The notes beneath the pieces are model-generated. The model searched no databases, was not told the DNA's origin, and saw only the letters and a list, made by a program, of their open reading frames with translations. A program made the position numbers and the translations under genes. A stretch of DNA of 32,590 bases from Opitutus sp. GAS368 (GTDB lineage Bacteria > Verrucomicrobiota > Verrucomicrobiia > Opitutales > Opitutaceae), in NCBI GenBank assembly GCA_945903465.1, contig CAMDOF010000079.1, forward strand, positions 1 through 32,590. Reading direction: 5' to 3'. Shown here piece by piece: positions 24,715 to 32,418 of this stretch. The stretch's first letter is position 1; each line of letters starts with the position of its first letter.

Positions 24715-26700
24715 TCATCGAGAGACTCCCGCTTGGGCCAGCACCGTTGGGCGCGTCACCTGACCACTCGCCTGAATGTTTAAAATCGGAATCAGGCGTT
24801 CGCCGATTCTCTTGAATGAGGGGGCCGCCACCTTTGACCCATACGCCACCCCTCCCGGCGCTTTATGATCGGCGTCATCCACAATCACCGAGATCACCAC
24901 TTGGGGCCGCCCCGCTGGAAAAAACCCAACAAAGGAAGCGATGTGATGCCGATTACTCGGCTTGCCGTCGACGTACTTTTGCGCCGTGCCCGTCTTCCCC
25001 GCGACATCAAATCCTGCGATCGCGGCCTCGGGCGCCGTGCCTTCCTTCGTCGCTACCGCCATCAATAATCGCGCCATCGTCTGCGCGGTCTTCACGGAGA
25101 CCGCTCGCCCGATCTCATCGCGATCATACCGGTAAACCATATCGAGCGACGCATCGCGTATCTGGCGAATAATCTGGGGCCGCAGCAGCACGCCATCTGC
25201 CGCCAGAACCGACATCGCCTGGTGCATTTGCAATACCGTGCAGGCCACCGATTGCCCCATCGGCATGCGCGTAATCGTCAATCCGTCCCACCGCTTGGGC
25301 GGATGCACCGTCCCCGCCTGCTCACCCCCCACGGGAAACCCCAACCGTCGCCCAAAACCAAAGGCGAGCACGTAGTTATAAAACCGATCATCACCCAACG
25401 CCATCGCCAATTGCGCCGCCCCACGATTCGACGAGTGCGCAATTATTTCCGCCACCGTCAGTCGCCCGAAATTATGATCCTCCCGCGGCAACTTCCGCAC
25501 CCGCCCATTGTAGTCAATCCGATCAATCGCGCAGTCAAAGGTCGTCTCCGCCTTCGCCAACTTCTCCTCCAGAGCCCCCGCCGCCGCCACAATTTTGAAA
25601 ACCGATCCCGGCTCGTAGACGTCCGTAATCGCCACGTTGCGCATCCGCCCAGTCTCCTCCTTGGGGACGGAATTATATTCGTTCAAATTAAAGGAGGGGT
25701 AATTCGCCATCCCCAAAATGAAACCGCTCCGCGGATCACTCACGATAATCGACGCTTTCAGCGGCTCGTACTTTCGCGCGATCTGCGCCAGCTCCTGCTC
25801 CACCAGATCCTGCACCACGGTGTCTATCGTCAGAAAAACCGTGTAGCCGTCCGAGGGCGGCACCTTGCGCGTGTTAAACTGCGCCAATTCGCGATTGCGA
25901 CCATCACGCTCTCCCACCCGCCAGCCATTTTGCCCCCTTAAATAAAAATCCGCGTACGACTCCACCCCCGCCGCCGGTTCCTGCTGCCGGTTTACGTAGC
26001 CGAGCACGTGCGCCGCCAATTGGTTATTCGGATATACCCGGCGAAAAACCCGGTCCGTCGTGAGACACTTTAAGCCGAGCTTCAACACCATTGCCGCCAG
26101 CTCTTCCGACACCCCTTCACTGATCTTCGCCCAGCGAATTACCCTCCGGCCCTCTTCATCCGGCACGGGATCCAAGTCTTGATCAAAATCACCCGCGCCC
26201 ACCGCCGCCGCCGCCAACGGGCGAGCCAAGCCGGGCGCCTCCGCGACCACCAGATCAACCGGCGCACCCACTCGCACCAAGTTGTCGCGCTTAAAAACCA
26301 CCGCTCCCTCCGGCAACCCCACCGCCACCACGGGCCGCGCGGCCATCGGCTCTCCGTACTTCGTCAAAAATAAACGGCGCAACTCTTTTTCAGGCACTCC
26401 CAACATCGCCGCCAGCTTCGGCAATTCCTTCAGGTCGGCCGGTCGCACCACGGTCGGATCTACTCCCAAAACAACCTGGGAATGACTCGTCGCAAGGATC
26501 GCCCCATTGCGATCGCGGATGTCGCCCCGCTTCGCCCGCTCCACAATCATCTGCTGCCGCGTCCGCGCGATCGTCTTTACCAACGCCTCGCGATCGATCA
26601 CATGCAACCAGACCAACCGCACCGCCACCCCGCCAAAGCAGGCAAAAAGGCCCACCGCGAGAATCACGATCCGATAGCTGGAGGCAAAACCCTTGGACAT
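24715..26700 (-). CDS. ftsI: Septal transpeptidase FtsI (PBP3, class B penicillin-binding protein)
   Basis: Crosslinks septal peptidoglycan as the partner of FtsW. The 661-residue protein has one N-terminal membrane span (about IVILAVGLFACFGGVAVRLV) and then the class B pedestal (KRGDIRDRNGAILA). The transpeptidase domain has SxxK at Ser366-Lys369 (EPGSVFK), SxN at 423-425 (HSSNRG) and KTG at 569-571 (AGKTGTAQK). All catalytic motifs are intact. It starts a few bases after ftsL and ends in an ATGA that also contains a possible murE start. Its position between ftsL and murE supports FtsI over other class B PBPs. Confidence 0.96.
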   Translation of the reverse strand: MSKGFASSYRIVILAVGLFACFGGVAVRLVWLHVIDREALVKTIARTRQQMIVERAKRGDIRDRNGAILATSHSQVVLGVDPTVVRPADLKELPKLAAMLGVPEKELRRLFLTKYGEPMAARPVVAVGLPEGAVVFKRDNLVRVGAPVDLVVAEAPGLARPLAAAAVGAGDFDQDLDPVPDEEGRRVIRWAKISEGVSEELAAMVLKLGLKCLTTDRVFRRVYPNNQLAAHVLGYVNRQQEPAAGVESYADFYLRGQNGWRVGERDGRNRELAQFNTRKVPPSDGYTVFLTIDTVVQDLVEQELAQIARKYEPLKASIIVSDPRSGFILGMANYPSFNLNEYNSVPKEETGRMRNVAITDVYEPGSVFKIVAAAGALEEKLAKAETTFDCAIDRIDYNGRVRKLPREDHNFGRLTVAEIIAHSSNRGAAQLAMALGDDRFYNYVLAFGFGRRLGFPVGGEQAGTVHPPKRWDGLTITRMPMGQSVACTVLQMHQAMSVLAADGVLLRPQIIRQIRDASLDMVYRYDRDEIGRAVSVKTAQTMARLLMAVATKEGTAPEAAIAGFDVAGKTGTAQKYVDGKPSNRHHIASFVGFFPAGRPQVVISVIVDDADHKAPGGVAYGSKVAAPSFKRIGERLIPILNIQASGQVTRPTVLAQAGVSR

Positions 26701-26705
26701 CGTCT

Positions 26706-27101
26706 TCAGTATTTCGCGATCTTAAACGCGATCGGTACCGACTTTCGGCCCGACGCCTCGATTAAGCTGTCCCTCGTCGCCCGCGCCGCCAACCGATCCG
26801 TGGTATTGTCCGTCACGTGCACAATGCTCACCTCACTCATCGGCACGAGCCCGAGCCGCATCCCCGAATTCAGCGCCCGCAATTTTTCCGGCGCCTGCGC
26901 CGTCTCGATCACCGTCTTCTTCTCATCAATCAAACGCTCCACGCGTTCCCAGTCCGCCTTCAAGACGCGGTTCAGGTTCGCCGTCGCCGAAATCTGATGA
27001 CGCATCCAGACCGTGCCCAGCCCCAAAGAGCCGCCAAAACCCATCGTCACAAGGAGGCATACGAAGAGTTGATTCACAAAAGCCTGGGGATTTTTTTTCA
27101 T
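26706..27101 (-). CDS. ftsL: Cell division protein FtsL-like
   Basis: A small bitopic division protein, 131 residues from the ATG at 27101. A short basic start (MKKNPQ) leads to a membrane span (about LFVCLLVTMGFGGSLGLGTVWM), a helical region suited to a coiled coil (NRVLKADWERVERLIDEKK), and RLGLVPMSEVSIVHV, which fits the LG-P pattern near the FtsL C terminus. Sequence identity in FtsL is low, so the call rests on topology, size and position between rsmH and ftsI. A TTG at 27149 overlapping the rsmH stop would add 16 residues and is an alternative start. Confidence 0.8.
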   Translation of the reverse strand: MKKNPQAFVNQLFVCLLVTMGFGGSLGLGTVWMRHQISATANLNRVLKADWERVERLIDEKKTVIETAQAPEKLRALNSGMRLGLVPMSEVSIVHVTDNTTDRLAARATRDSLIEASGRKSVPIAFKIAKY

Positions 27102-27145
27102 GAACGGGGGGAAAATTTGCGGGTGCGTGGCGCGAGCTTTCCGGC

Positions 27146-28081
27146 TCAAAACTTGCGCAGCGCACGTAATTTCGCGGATCGGCTCCGCGGGTTCAGCGCG
27201 ACTTCCGCGGCACTCGCCGTGATCGGCTTGCGCGTCAACGGCTCTGCCAAGCGCACCCGAAAATCCTGCGGCGTCGAGTCGTCAGCGCTCTCCGGTTGGC
27301 CGCACATCCGCCGGAAAAACTGCTTCACCGGCCGATCCTCAAGTGAATGAAAACTAATCACTCCCAGCACCCCGCCCGCCGCCAGGCGAGCAAACGCCAC
27401 CGGTAAAACCCGTTCAATCGCGCCAATCTCATCGTTCACCGCAATCCGGATTCCTTGGAAGGTCCGCGTCGCCGGATGAATTTTCGAGGCGTAACGATCC
27501 CGCGCCGGGATCGCTTCCGAAATCACCGCCGCCAGCGCCGCCGTCCGACTCAAACTGCCCGTTCCCCGCGCCGCCACCAACGCTCGCACCACTCGCCGCC
27601 AATGCGCTTCTTCCCCAAAATCACGAATCGCCCGCACCAGCATTTCTTCGGTCGCGGTCTCTAGCCAGAGGCTGGCCGGCACCCCGCTCCGCGGGTCCAT
27701 CCGCATATCGGCGGGCGCATCGTGCCGAAACGAAAACCCTCGCGCCGTCTCATCCAGTTGAAAAGAGGAAACCCCGAGATCGAATAAAATCCCGTCGTAA
27801 CTGGCCGGCGGCAACTCCGCCAGCCGGCCAAAATCCATATCCACCAAAGTGAATCGCCCCGCGTACGCCAATGCCAACTCCGCCCCGCGCGCCACCGCCG
27901 CCGGATCACGATCCAGCCCCACCAGCGTTCCCTCCGTTGACGCCGCCAGCAGCGCCCGCGCATGACCGCCCCCTCCAAACGTGCCATCAAGCAATCGTCC
28001 GCCAGCCCGCGGTCCCAGCAGTGCCAAAACCTCGTTCAACAAAACCGGCTGATGTCCCGTCATCATCGCGACTGGGTCCAT
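27146..28081 (-). CDS. rsmH: 16S rRNA (cytosine-1402-N4) methyltransferase
   Basis: Methylates C1402 in the ribosomal decoding centre; the gene is formerly mraW and is a standard dcw member. The 311-residue protein has HQPVLLNEVLALL, the SAM loop DGTFGGGGHARALL, DLGVSSFQLDE, and SFHSLEDRPVKQFF, all typical. The ATG at 28081 is one base after the stop of the small upstream ORF; Met6 or Met7 (MMTGHQPVL) are alternative starts that fit the family better. It is followed by ftsL with little or no gap. Confidence 0.96.
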   Translation of the reverse strand: MDPVAMMTGHQPVLLNEVLALLGPRAGGRLLDGTFGGGGHARALLAASTEGTLVGLDRDPAAVARGAELALAYAGRFTLVDMDFGRLAELPPASYDGILFDLGVSSFQLDETARGFSFRHDAPADMRMDPRSGVPASLWLETATEEMLVRAIRDFGEEAHWRRVVRALVAARGTGSLSRTAALAAVISEAIPARDRYASKIHPATRTFQGIRIAVNDEIGAIERVLPVAFARLAAGGVLGVISFHSLEDRPVKQFFRRMCGQPESADDSTPQDFRVRLAEPLTRKPITASAAEVALNPRSRSAKLRALRKF

Positions 28082-28082
28082 T

Positions 28083-28322
28083 TTAGCGGGGACTCCTCGC
28101 TATCACGACGTTTCTTCGTAATGAATTTTTGGATACTTGCCGCAGTCTTAACCCGTCGCGAACCCGCGCCGTCACCACCGGCTTTGCGAGCAATTGTCCG
28201 GACTTGTTCCCTTCCGCCACCGCCACCACCGCTCGGCGCAGCGGTGAGACCACGACGTTCGGCACTTGGCGCGTCCGCTGCGGACTGACCACTAGATTAC
28301 TTTTAGATGAGCGCTGCATCAT
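28083..28322 (-). CDS. Small basic hypothetical protein between mraZ and rsmH
   Basis: An unrecognised 79-residue ORF. It starts with ATGATG at 28322, 10 bases after the mraZ stop, and its TAA (28085-28083) is one base before the rsmH ATG. This exact fit supports a real gene. The product is very basic (many Arg and Lys, few acidic residues) with Val-rich segments such as QVPNVVVSPLRRAVVAV; no membrane span, signal or known domain is visible. A nucleic-acid-binding role would suit the charge but is speculation. No Shine-Dalgarno sequence is evident. It could also be a chance frame in a spacer. Confidence 0.6.
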   Translation of the reverse strand: MMQRSSKSNLVVSPQRTRQVPNVVVSPLRRAVVAVAEGNKSGQLLAKPVVTARVRDGLRLRQVSKNSLRRNVVIARSPR

Positions 28323-28332
28323 GAAGCGAGCG

Positions 28333-28785
28333 TTAGATGCCGATGCGACGCATCATATCGCCGTAATTATCGCCCGCGGTCCGTTTTTGCTCCTGCTCCC
28401 AACGCTCCGGACTGTAAATATTAAACTTGGTCAGCGAGCCTGCCAACACCGCATCTTTCGCGATCCCCGCGTGCTGCAGCAACTCGGCCGAGAGACTAAT
28501 CCGCCCGGCCTTGTCGAAATTAAAGTCCTGAGTCTGCGAAAAAAAACGGACATTAAACGCCTGCGCCTCGGAGTCACTCAACCGCATCTCCGAAATTTTC
28601 GCGTGCAACTTCTCCACCTCGCTGGGCGGAAGAATCGCCAGATAACCATCAGGGTGCGGTGTAGCCAAAAACGTGTCCGCCTCCGCGTGGCGCGAACGCC
28701 AAGCGGACGGAAAGGTGATGCGGCCCTTATCGTCGAGCGAGTGACGATAGAGACCCGTATAAAAAGCTTTGCCAAGCGGCGCCAT
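28333..28785 (-). CDS. mraZ: Transcriptional regulator MraZ
   Basis: A DNA-binding protein that opens the dcw cluster and, in E. coli, represses its own promoter. The 150-residue protein has two SpoVT/AbrB-like repeats, each with a DxxxR core: SLDDKGRITFPSAWR near the N terminus and FNFDKAGRISLSAELL in the second half. Length matches the family (E. coli 152). Four direct repeats of MraZ-box type lie 20-60 bases upstream. The ATG at 28785 is preceded by a pyrimidine tract, not a Shine-Dalgarno sequence. Confidence 0.96.
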   Translation of the reverse strand: MAPLGKAFYTGLYRHSLDDKGRITFPSAWRSRHAEADTFLATPHPDGYLAILPPSEVEKLHAKISEMRLSDSEAQAFNVRFFSQTQDFNFDKAGRISLSAELLQHAGIAKDAVLAGSLTKFNIYSPERWEQEQKRTAGDNYGDMMRRIGI

Positions 28786-28805
28786 TAGGAGGGGAGGGAG
28801 TTACT

Positions 28806-28845
28806 AAGTCCCCCGAAGTCCCCCACTTTGCCCCACTTTGCCCCA
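28806..28845 (-). promoter_or_regulatory. MraZ operator: four 10-base direct repeats
   Basis: On the minus strand the sequence runs TGGGGCAAAG, TGGGGCAAAG, TGGGGGACTT, CGGGGGACTT, four boxes with an exact 10-base period. MraZ in E. coli binds TGGGN repeats separated by 5 bases, the same arrangement. The array sits between the predicted promoter and the mraZ ATG, where bound MraZ would block transcription. The boxes form two identical pairs. Confidence 0.88.
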
Positions 28846-28850
28846 AAATA

Positions 28851-28877
28851 GCTATAAAAAAACCCACTATCCTGCAA
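28851..28877 (-). promoter_or_regulatory. Candidate promoter of the dcw cluster
   Basis: On the minus strand TTGCAG (28877-28872), a 15-base spacer and TATAGC (28856-28851) form a moderate sigma70-like promoter. The predicted start is at about 28844, at the first MraZ box. A further TGGG at 28866-28863 lies inside the spacer, 21 bases before the first operator box. Confidence 0.5.
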
Positions 28878-29315
28878 AAAAGTTACTCACACCGAGATCG
28901 ATATCGCTAATGAGATGCGATTGAACCGCCCGCCGCCTCCGCGCAGCGCTCCCCACGATGCCACGAGAAGGCGCTCCCGTGCCTTTTAAAATGGGCCTTT
29001 TTCACTTCACCCTTATTCTAGCCGGGCCCTTTCTCCCGCTCTCAGCCCGCCCGTGGCGAACGCCAGCGAGACGTCGGGGACGGCCCGACGAGAATCACTT
29101 TCCCCGGGGCGGGGGTTTACTTCAGAGTCGGTGGACACGAGCGGTCACGCGCAGGGTTTTCGCGCAGACCCCATGATTCTCCCCTGCTCACTCGATCCGA
29201 CCGTGATGGAGTCCAAAAGAACACCCGCTCCGCCCAAACGCACCACCCGCCACCGGCCACTCCACGAAGTTTTTGCTGTTCGTCCCCTGCGGCCAAGGAC
29301 TAGCTAGGGGCGAAC
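28878..29315. other. Intergenic region between mraZ promoter and the DUF971 gene
   Basis: About 440 bases separate divergent transcription units. Open frames on the plus strand (for example 28958-29176) have no domain or convincing start. No RNA gene, repeat or strong promoter was recognised. The promoter for the DUF971 and hisI genes probably lies here but could not be placed. Confidence 0.35.
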
Positions 29316-29618
29316 ATGCACGCGCCCGTCACGATCCAACTTATCGGCCAAGAGGTCGCCATCATTTGGGACGACGGCCAAGAATCATACTTTCTCTTCG
29401 AGAAACTTCGCGCCGCATCCCCCAGCGCCTCCAACCTTGGCGAGGGCGATATCCTCGGTAACCGCTACGGTGGCGACGGTCCCCGCCACTTTCCCGGAGT
29501 CACCGTCCTGGGCTGGGATCGCGTCGGTAACTACGCCTTGCGGTTCGATTTCAGCGACGGCCACCGTACCGGCCTTTATAGTTTCGACTATCTACGCGCC
29601 CTCGCCGCGCTCGCCTAA
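29316..29618 (+). CDS. DUF971 / GBBH-like N-terminal domain protein
   Basis: A 100-residue cytoplasmic protein made of one DUF971 domain, the fold also found at the N terminus of gamma-butyrobetaine hydroxylase. It has the pattern IQLIGQEVAIIWDDGQES, then the LRAASPSAS segment, then VTVLGWDRVGNYALRFDFSDGH and the ending GLYSFDYLRAL. The usual CPCAxC-type cysteines at the LR-SPSAS site are serines here, so metal binding there is unlikely. AGGGGC lies a few bases before the ATG. Function of stand-alone DUF971 proteins is not well defined; some are linked to iron-sulfur metabolism. Confidence 0.85.
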   Translation: MHAPVTIQLIGQEVAIIWDDGQESYFLFEKLRAASPSASNLGEGDILGNRYGGDGPRHFPGVTVLGWDRVGNYALRFDFSDGHRTGLYSFDYLRALAALA

Positions 29619-29813
29619 AACCATCGGGCCAGCCCTTGGCCCGCTGCCGGCTACCCTTCGCCCGCCGGCCGCCGCGCTGTCCGGAGGCTCCGCGTAAATA
29701 CCCGGGCGCGCGCCCACGCAAATACCCGGGCGCGCGCCCACGTTGATGCAATCCCGCTGCGCCGACTCCGAGATTGCCTCCACCTCTCTTTTCTCTCAAT
29801 CCCGCTCACGACT
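29619..29813. other. Spacer between DUF971 gene and hisI
   Basis: A very GC-rich 195-base spacer without a gene. It contains a two-copy palindromic repeat (described separately) that could fold in RNA. No Shine-Dalgarno sequence precedes hisI. Confidence 0.4.
29696..29743. repeat. Two 24-base tandem repeats with a GC palindrome
   Basis: The unit AAATACCCGGGCGCGCGCCC plus ACGC is repeated twice head to tail (29696-29719 and 29720-29743; the second ends in T). Each copy contains the perfect 12-base palindrome GGGCGCGCGCCC and an overlapping CCCGGG. No T tract follows, so it is not a classic terminator. Confidence 0.9.
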
Positions 29814-30275
29814 ATGAGTTCCTACGTCTTCCCCGCCCGCACCACGAACGCCGAGATCGAGCTTGGCTCCCGGCTCCAGCCAAAGTTCGGCCCCGACGGG
29901 CTGATTCCCTGCATCACGAGCGACCACCTTACCAACGAGGTCCTGATGTTCGCTTTCATGAACGCCGAGGCGCTGGCCCATACCCTCCTTACAAAAAAAG
30001 CGACTTATTGGAGTCGATCCCGGCACAAGCTCTGGATCAAGGGCGAGGAATCCGGCAACGCTCAGCTCGTTAAAGAACTTTGGGTCGACTGCGATCAGGA
30101 TGTCGTCCTGCTCAAAGTCGAAAACGTCGGCGGGGCCGCTTGCCACAACGGCTACAAATCCTGCTTCTATCGTCGCGTCGCCGCGGGCGCCGACGCCGCC
30201 AACCCCGCCTCGCTCGCCCTCGAGTCGCCCACCCCGCGAATTTTCGACCCAGCGACCGTGTATCGGAAAAAATAG
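29814..30275 (+). CDS. hisI: Phosphoribosyl-AMP cyclohydrolase
   Basis: The third enzyme of histidine synthesis, opening the ring of phosphoribosyl-AMP. The 153-residue protein contains TYWSRSRHKLWIKGEESGN, then the metal site DCDQD (92-96), then ACHNGYKSCF (Cys110, His111, Cys117), all diagnostic of HisI. It is a single-domain form without the HisE pyrophosphohydrolase seen in bifunctional enzymes. It ends 24 bases from the convergent lpxA stop. No other his gene is in the window. Confidence 0.96.
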   Translation: MSSYVFPARTTNAEIELGSRLQPKFGPDGLIPCITSDHLTNEVLMFAFMNAEALAHTLLTKKATYWSRSRHKLWIKGEESGNAQLVKELWVDCDQDVVLLKVENVGGAACHNGYKSCFYRRVAAGADAANPASLALESPTPRIFDPATVYRKK

Positions 30276-30299
30276 GCCCGTCCACGATCTCGGAACCGC

Positions 30300-31100
30300 C
30301 TAGCGATTGCCCGGCGCCAAGCCGCGCTCACTGCTGCGCGCAAAGCTCAGCACGCGCTGAAACTCATCGCTGACCGCCTCCGGTTGGCTGGACAGTTTCT
30401 CCAAGGCCTGGGTCCGATTCAGACCCTCACGATAAAGAATGCGGTAAATCTGTTTCACCCGATCCAACTGCTCCGCCTTAAAACCGTTGCGCTCAAGTCC
30501 CACCCGATTGATCGCCCGCACTTCGGCAGGCGTCCCATCCGCAATGAAAAACGGCGGGAGATCATGCACCAGCTTGGCGGTCGCCGAGAGCATCGCGTAG
30601 GCACCCAAACGACAAAACTGATGAATACCGCCGTAACCACCAATCACGACGTAGTCCTCAATCGTCACATGACCGGCCAGCATCGCACCGTTGCTCATCA
30701 CAGTATGACTGCCAATGACACAGTCGTGCGCGACGTGGCACGCGCCGAGCAACACATTGTCTGAACCCATCACGGTGAAATCCCCGTCGTTCGTCGCCGT
30801 GTGGATCGTCACATACTCGCGAAATATATTCCGGTCCCCCACGCGCAAACCCGGTTGCCCACCCCTGAATTTCATGTCCTGGGTTTTTCCTCCAATGCAC
30901 GCGTAAGGAAAAATTTCGCACTGAGCGCCAAGGGTCGTGTGGCCCTCCACCGAAGCATGATGATGCAGACGCGTGCCCGCACCCAGCGTCACCCCGCGGC
31001 CCACAAAACCATAAGCACCGACCACCACGCCGAACCCAAGCTGCGCCCCCGACTCGATAATCGCCGTAGGATGAATCTGCGTTTCCATACCCTTATTCAT
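30300..31100 (-). CDS. lpxA: UDP-N-acetylglucosamine acyltransferase
   Basis: The first enzyme of lipid A synthesis, which acylates UDP-GlcNAc using hydroxyacyl-ACP. It is a left-handed beta-helix of hexapeptide repeats beginning IHPTAIIESGAQLG, with RNIFREYVTIHTAT and the catalytic-region GACHVAHDCVIG typical of LpxA. The preferred ATG at 31100 (266 residues) has GAGGAAGG just upstream and overlaps the end of lpxC-fabZ by eight bases. An ATG at 31088 and a longer frame to 31121 are alternatives. The order lpxC-fabZ, lpxA mirrors the usual fabZ-lpxA pair. Confidence 0.95.
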   Translation of the reverse strand: MNKGMETQIHPTAIIESGAQLGFGVVVGAYGFVGRGVTLGAGTRLHHHASVEGHTTLGAQCEIFPYACIGGKTQDMKFRGGQPGLRVGDRNIFREYVTIHTATNDGDFTVMGSDNVLLGACHVAHDCVIGSHTVMSNGAMLAGHVTIEDYVVIGGYGGIHQFCRLGAYAMLSATAKLVHDLPPFFIADGTPAEVRAINRVGLERNGFKAEQLDRVKQIYRILYREGLNRTQALEKLSSQPEAVSDEFQRVLSFARSSERGLAPGNR

Positions 31101-32418
31101 CACCTTCCTCAACGATCGCAAACATCAAGTCCGCCGATGAAACCACCTGACCGCCAACCGTGCAGTTACACTCCGCCGATATAATCTTATTACCGCGCAC
31201 TTTCACAATTTTCGCATTAATCGTTATCTGGTCGCCCGGCCGGACCGGCTTGCGAAACTTAACCTTGTCCGCACTCATAAAAAACGCCGTCTTCCCGCTG
31301 TTGCCCGAGCGCCGGAGCATCACGATCCCCGCCGCCTGCGCCATCGCTTCAAGTTGCAACACACCTGGCATCACAGGATTCCCAGGGAAATGCCCAGAAA
31401 AATACGGCTCGTTAATCGTCACATTCTTAATCGCCACAATCTCGTCCTCGCCGATAAACTCCAGGACGCGGTCGATCATCACACAGGGATAACGGTGCGG
31501 AATCGTTTCAAGCACCCGCCGAATATCCAACGACATCTCCGTCGGGAGTACCATCGTCGGCCGCGATTTTTTCTTCGGTCCTTTGCGGCGCTCGAGTAAG
31601 AGCGCGTAAAGCAACTTGGTGAGCTCCGCATTAATCGCATGACCTGGCCGCGTCGCCACAATGTGCGCCTTCAGCGGCATTCCGAGCAACATGATGTCAC
31701 CGATGATATCGAGCATCTTGTGCCGGACGAATTCATCCGCAAAGCGCAAAGGTTCTTTCGAGATAATCTTATCACCCCGAATCACCACCGCACAGTCCAA
31801 CGAGCCTCCCTTAATCTTACCCAGCTTCAGCAACTCCTCGATATCCTCATAAATCGTGAACGTCCGTGCCGCCGCAATCTGCGTCATGTACACGTCAGGA
31901 TCAATCGTCAGAGAGAGATGTTGCGTGTGGATCCCTCGATCGTCCGCGGAAGTACAGGAAATTTTAAGGTGGTCACAGGGTAGCGCGATGATCGACGAAT
32001 TGCCCCGCGTCACGGAGATCGGCGCTTCCAGCTCAAAATATTCTCGATCGGCTTCCTGCTCCAGCGGCTCCGCTTGGAGAATCAGATTCACATAAGGCCG
32101 CGCCGATCCGTCCATAATCGGCGGCTCCGAGGCGGTCATCTCCACCACGACATTATCAATGCCACACCCGTGCAACGCGCTGAGGACGTGCTCCACCGTA
32201 TGGATCTTCGCATGACCGGACTGAATCGTCGTGGCGCGCACCAGGTCAGTGATTTGATCGACGCGCGGCCGCAACTCCGGCGCCCCACTCAGATCAAGCC
32301 GCCGAAAGACGATGCCGCTTCCCGCGGGCGCTGGCTTCAGCGTCAGCGTGACGGCCTCTCCTGTATGGAGCGCCAATCCCGTGATGGATACTTCCCGCGC
32401 GAGGGTGCGTTGTTTCAT
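31093..32418 (-). CDS. lpxC-fabZ: Bifunctional LpxC deacetylase / FabZ dehydratase
   Basis: A 441-residue fusion. The N-terminal part (about 1-285) is LpxC, the zinc deacetylase that commits UDP-acyl-GlcNAc to lipid A: zinc ligands H77 (TVEHVLSAL), H233 and D237 (HKMLDIIGD), with catalytic His260. The C-terminal part (about 300-441) is FabZ, the hydroxyacyl-ACP dehydratase: HRYPCVMIDRV, then FSGHFPGNPVMPGVLQLEAMAQ with His343 and Glu357. Both active sites look intact. This fusion is known in Bacteroidetes and some other phyla. The ATG at 32418 fits the LpxC N terminus. lpxA follows with overlap. Confidence 0.97.
   Translation of the reverse strand: MKQRTLAREVSITGLALHTGEAVTLTLKPAPAGSGIVFRRLDLSGAPELRPRVDQITDLVRATTIQSGHAKIHTVEHVLSALHGCGIDNVVVEMTASEPPIMDGSARPYVNLILQAEPLEQEADREYFELEAPISVTRGNSSIIALPCDHLKISCTSADDRGIHTQHLSLTIDPDVYMTQIAAARTFTIYEDIEELLKLGKIKGGSLDCAVVIRGDKIISKEPLRFADEFVRHKMLDIIGDIMLLGMPLKAHIVATRPGHAINAELTKLLYALLLERRKGPKKKSRPTMVLPTEMSLDIRRVLETIPHRYPCVMIDRVLEFIGEDEIVAIKNVTINEPYFSGHFPGNPVMPGVLQLEAMAQAAGIVMLRRSGNSGKTAFFMSADKVKFRKPVRPGDQITINAKIVKVRGNKIISAECNCTVGGQVVSSADLMFAIVEEGDE

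Noticed and set aside
25222..25941. A 239-codon plus-strand frame
   Set aside because: Antisense to ftsI; His/Arg/Pro-rich with no domain.
28958..29176. A 72-codon plus-strand frame upstream of the DUF971 gene
   Set aside because: No recognisable domain and an Arg/Pro-rich tail; the DUF971 gene has its own good start downstream.
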